This document shows, in pieces, positions 15,661-18,171 of a DNA stretch of 18,171 nt. This DNA comes from Burkholderiales bacterium (GTDB taxonomy: Bacteria > Pseudomonadota > Gammaproteobacteria > Burkholderiales > Burkholderiaceae_D). The DNA is taken from assembly GCA_005800405.1 (NCBI GenBank), contig SYFN01000124.1:1-18171 (forward strand), written 5' to 3'. The notes beneath the pieces were generated by a model, which saw only the letters and a program-made list of their open reading frames with translations, did not search any database and had not been told where the DNA came from. Made by a program: the position numbers and the translations under genes. The first letter of the stretch is position 1. Each line of letters starts with the position of its first letter.

Positions 15661-16188
15661 ATGATTGACCTCGGTCTTACCAAAATCGCGCTGATCGGTG
15701 CGGTCGCGCTGGTCGTGATTGGTCCCGAAAAGCTCCCAGCGGTTGCCCGTATGGCGGGCACCCTATTGGGACGTGCGCAGCGCTACATGAGTAGCGTGAA
15801 GGCCGAAGTCAATCGCGAGATGCAGATGGAAGAGCTTAACAAGATGCACTCCGGTTTCATGAGTGCCACCTCCAAAATCAACCAGACGCTCAATCAGAGC
15901 CTGTCGGAGGTTAAGCAAAATTTTACCGAAGCTGGCGACTCGCTGACGGAAGCCATGGCTGAAGCCAATCAAGCCTATTCGGGCTACAGCGAAGCCTTGC
16001 GCGTACCCACCGATGAAGAGCTGGCTGCCAAGCGGCGCAATTTCAGGAAGAAAAAACTATCACAAACCTCCTCATTGCCGATCTGGTTTAAACGATCGAC
16101 AGGTCGCAAGACACGTGTAATGTCAGGTGCTGCGCGGGTAACGCGCTTCCGGCCTAATATCGGCAGAACCATCCGGTTTTTCAATTAA
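15661..16188 (+). CDS. tatB: Sec-independent translocase subunit TatB
   Basis: TatB forms the twin-arginine signal-peptide receptor with TatC. The protein has 175 residues: an N-terminal membrane helix (about residues 5-20), the GPEKLP hinge at 21-26 that marks TatB, a long amphipathic and coiled-coil-like helical region (about 30-120), and a strongly basic C-terminus (KRRNFRKKK, then TRVMSGAARVTRFRP). Position 8 is Lys where E. coli TatB has Glu. The basic tail resembles what I recall of Burkholderiales TatB and differs from the Pro/Ala-rich acidic tail of E. coli. No Shine-Dalgarno sequence precedes the ATG; the upstream bases are pyrimidine-rich. tatC starts 3 bases after the stop. Confidence 0.95.
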   Translation: MIDLGLTKIALIGAVALVVIGPEKLPAVARMAGTLLGRAQRYMSSVKAEVNREMQMEELNKMHSGFMSATSKINQTLNQSLSEVKQNFTEAGDSLTEAMAEANQAYSGYSEALRVPTDEELAAKRRNFRKKKLSQTSSLPIWFKRSTGRKTRVMSGAARVTRFRPNIGRTIRFFN

Positions 16189-16191
16189 AGC

Positions 16192-16956
16192 ATGGCTGAC
16201 GATAACGCCCCCGGCATACAGGAGACTTTCATCTCCCATTTGATCGAGTTGCGTACGCGACTTGTTCGTGCATCGGCCGTAGTGCTTGTGGTGTTTCTTG
16301 TCTTGTTTGCAGTCTGGCCGGGTGCCGCTGCGGTCTATGATTTTCTCGCGCAGCCGATGATGAATGCGCTGCCCGAGGGGTCGAAAATGATCGCCACCGG
16401 CGTTATCACCCCTTTCATGGTTCCCATGAAAGTCACCATGATGCTGGCCCTGATGATCTCGCTGCCTTGGGTGTTGTATCAGGCGTGGGCCTTCGTTGCG
16501 CCGGGACTCTATACATACGAAAAGCGTCTGGTAGCGCCTCTCATTATTTCCTCCTCAGCGCTCTTCATATTGGGCGTGGCGTTTTGCTATTACTTTGTGT
16601 TCGGTACGGTTTTCAAATTCATTAACGAATTTGCGCCGAAATCGATTTCGGTTGCGCCAGATATTGAAAACTACTTCGATTTTGTTCTGACGATGTGTCT
16701 TGCGTTTGGTCTAACCTTCGAAGTACCAGTCGTCGTGATCGTGCTGGTTCGTATGGGCCTGGTCACGGTGGAGAAACTGAAATCCATTCGGCCCTATGTA
16801 ATCGTGGGTGCATTCGTGATTGCGGCGATCGTGACGCCGCCCGACGTCATGAGCCAACTCTTTTTGGCTATTCCGCTTTGTCTTCTCTACGAAATTGGTT
16901 TGCTGCTGGCGCCTTTTTTTCAGAAGGCGACACAGGCACCTGAAGAGACCGTCTGA
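16192..16956 (+). CDS. tatC: Sec-independent translocase subunit TatC
   Basis: TatC is the six-helix core of the Tat receptor that binds the twin-arginine motif. The protein has 254 residues. Signal-binding residues are present: E19 in SHLIELRTRL, E110 in APGLYTYEKR (equivalent to E. coli E103), E177 in LTFEVPV (E170) and D218 in TPPDVMSQ (D211). The periplasmic cap sequence TPFMVPMKV follows the first helix, and YYFVFGTVFKFINEFAP and the final IPLCLLYEIGLLLAPFF are standard. The ATG is 3 bases after tatB, without a clear ribosome-binding site. The gene ends 27 bases from the convergent DUF2461 gene, and no hairpin terminator is visible between them. Confidence 0.97.
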   Translation: MADDNAPGIQETFISHLIELRTRLVRASAVVLVVFLVLFAVWPGAAAVYDFLAQPMMNALPEGSKMIATGVITPFMVPMKVTMMLALMISLPWVLYQAWAFVAPGLYTYEKRLVAPLIISSSALFILGVAFCYYFVFGTVFKFINEFAPKSISVAPDIENYFDFVLTMCLAFGLTFEVPVVVIVLVRMGLVTVEKLKSIRPYVIVGAFVIAAIVTPPDVMSQLFLAIPLCLLYEIGLLLAPFFQKATQAPEETV

Positions 16957-16983
16957 TCCGTTTGTCAAAAGGCACCAGCGTTT

Positions 16984-17664
16984 CTAGGGTGTGGGTCCGG
17001 CTGCTCGCAGCCACTTCACCAGCGGAGCGGAAGCTTTGAAATCCGCAAGCAGCAAATCAGGCAGTTTTTCCGGCGACAGTTTCATAACATTGACTTCCCG
17101 CCTAACCATATAACTCTTCAGTCTCAGAAATTCCGAATGCGGCGCATCGGCATCAAAACCTTTGGGTAAACGTATCAGCTTGTCTTTTTCCACCAGGCCG
17201 CCGAAAACAGTTTGTAATCCTTTGTCTCGCAAGAGGCGTTGAAAGCCCGCAGCATCGTTGACGATATGCTGGCGTACAGCCCGCAACCGATCAGCGGGTG
17301 GTCCGTATTCGCCACCCGCTGAAAACAACATCCCTCTGGCATCGATTTGGAAGTAGTAGGCAGGCCCGCCGCCCTGGCTGGGTTTTTTGAGGCCGCTCAC
17401 CGTGATCGCCGCCGAAAAAGTGCTTTTGTATGGTGGTTTGCCGCGTGCGAAACGCAGATCCCGGTTCACTCTGAACATCGCTTTTTTCGGGTTGCAACGG
17501 GCAATCACCGGATCGAAACGCGTGATGCCGGCTATCAGCGTCTCGACCAGGGTCAGTAACTCACCGCGCAGAATGTCATAGCGAGGTTTGTTCATCACGA
17601 ACCAGGCACGATGATTATTTTCTTCCAGTTCGGACAGGAACTGAACCAAGTCTCGCAGGTGCAT
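16984..17664 (-). CDS. DUF2461 family protein
   Basis: This 226-residue protein matches the DUF2461 (TIGR02453) family, whose function is unknown. Family features are the N-terminal LVQFLSELEENNHRAWFVMNKPRYD, the central MFRVNRDLRFARGKPPYKSTFSAAI with its RxxRDxRF...KxPYK pattern, and YYFQIDARGMLFSAGGEYGPPADRLRAVRQ. It looks soluble, with no signal peptide or membrane segment. The ATG lies 5 bases after the stop of the HtrA-like protease gene, so the two are probably co-transcribed; GAG in the last codons of that gene may serve as a weak ribosome-binding site. It converges on tatC. The family call is firm; no reaction can be assigned. Confidence 0.88.
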   Translation of the reverse strand: MHLRDLVQFLSELEENNHRAWFVMNKPRYDILRGELLTLVETLIAGITRFDPVIARCNPKKAMFRVNRDLRFARGKPPYKSTFSAAITVSGLKKPSQGGGPAYYFQIDARGMLFSAGGEYGPPADRLRAVRQHIVNDAAGFQRLLRDKGLQTVFGGLVEKDKLIRLPKGFDADAPHSEFLRLKSYMVRREVNVMKLSPEKLPDLLLADFKASAPLVKWLRAAGPTP

Positions 17665-17669
17665 GAAAT

Positions 17670-18171
17670 TTACTCGCCTTCCACGGGACGGCGCTGTTTC
17701 GAGCGTGGTCTGCGACCGATTGTAATTTCAATGGCTGCCTCACGCGATTTGCGTAGTACGGTCACGCGTACCTTCTCCCCGGGCGTCAGTTGTGCCACCA
17801 GATTCATCATCGAGACCGTGTCCGAGACCGGCTTGTCGGCCACCGACAAGAGTATGTCGCCCGGTTTCATACCCGCCTTGTCTGCGGGTCCGCCTCTGAG
17901 CACGCCGGCAATGATGGTTCCTGTCGATTTCTGCAGGCCGAAACTCTCTGCGAGTTCGGGTGTAATGTCTTGCGGCTCAACGCCGATCCAGCCACGGACG
18001 ACTTGCCCCTGTCTGATAATGGCATTCATCACCGTTTTTACTGTGGTCACTGGAATCGCAAAACCAATACCCAATGAACCACCGCTGCGGGTGTAGATCA
18101 CGTTATTGATACCGAGCAGATACCCGTTGGTATCAACCAGTGCGCCGCCAGAAGTCCCCGGATTGATCGCG
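17670..18171 (-). CDS. HtrA/DegQ-like serine protease, C-terminal part
   Basis: The gene enters from the right edge; 166 residues up to the stop are seen. It begins in the trypsin-like domain at AINPGTSGGALVD, which holds the catalytic serine (codon at 18150-18152). The usual sequence is GNSGG, so Thr replaces Asn next to the serine. SGGSLGIGFAIPV is the conserved end of the protease domain. A single PDZ domain follows (about VRGWIGVEPQDITPELAESFG to EKVRVTVLRKS) and then a short basic tail. Only one PDZ is present, as in DegS-type proteases rather than DegP/DegQ with two. Such proteins act in periplasmic quality control or stress signalling. The catalytic His and Asp and any membrane anchor lie outside the window. 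Confidence 0.92.
   Translation of the reverse strand, partial: AINPGTSGGALVDTNGYLLGINNVIYTRSGGSLGIGFAIPVTTVKTVMNAIIRQGQVVRGWIGVEPQDITPELAESFGLQKSTGTIIAGVLRGGPADKAGMKPGDILLSVADKPVSDTVSMMNLVAQLTPGEKVRVTVLRKSREAAIEITIGRRPRSKQRRPVEGE

Noticed and set aside
1..18171. A new defence, mobile or secondary-metabolite system
   Set aside because: Every sizeable gene matches a known housekeeping or conserved family, gene spacing is tight, and there are no transposase, integrase, repeat-array or composition breaks that I could see.

Overview
The window is ordinary, densely packed housekeeping DNA from a betaproteobacterium, most likely of the order Burkholderiales. Four things point there: the gene order (gltD, mla genes, an ABC-2 exporter pair, ibaG, murA, a complete his cluster, a HIT gene, tatABC, an HtrA protease); the short HisG that needs a separate HisZ subunit; the sequence style of IbaG, HisB and TatB; and a moderately high GC content judged by eye. 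No tRNA, rRNA, insertion sequence, CRISPR array, phage gene or integration scar was seen. The placement comes from recalled family knowledge, not from a database search.

Layout. (1) 1-640: the 3' end of gltD (glutamate synthase small subunit), closed by a textbook rho-independent terminator. (2) 730-4660: the Mla phospholipid-transport genes in the order mlaF-mlaE-mlaD-mlaA-mlaC-mlaB. The outer-membrane lipoprotein gene mlaA sits inside the cluster, and a structured 251-base gap separates it from mlaC. (3) 4661-6555: a promoter-bearing leader, then an ABC-2 exporter (ATPase plus permease) of unknown substrate. (4) 6591-14839: a long run, ibaG-murA-hisGDCBHAFIE, with overlaps of 1 or 4 bases or short gaps at most junctions; it looks like one transcription unit joining peptidoglycan synthesis to histidine synthesis. 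(5) 14946-16956: a HIT-family hydrolase, then tatA, tatB and tatC for Tat protein export. (6) On the minus strand, converging on tatC: the 3' half of an HtrA/DegQ-like serine protease (cut by the window edge), followed at once by a DUF2461 gene.

How the genes work together. MlaA at the outer membrane, MlaC in the periplasm and MlaFEDB at the inner membrane form one retrograde phospholipid route. MurA makes the first committed precursor of peptidoglycan, so region 2 and murA are both envelope functions. HisG, E, I, A, H+F, B, C and D cover the histidine pathway except for the HisZ regulatory subunit and histidinol-phosphate phosphatase, which must be encoded elsewhere. TatABC exports folded proteins, and the neighbouring HtrA protease is probably an envelope quality-control enzyme.

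I found no convincing undescribed system. The points most worth a second look are the exporter pair wedged between mlaB and ibaG with its hairpin leader, the alternative-hairpin gap between mlaA and mlaC, a strong hairpin between tatA and tatB, and the many starts without a Shine-Dalgarno sequence.
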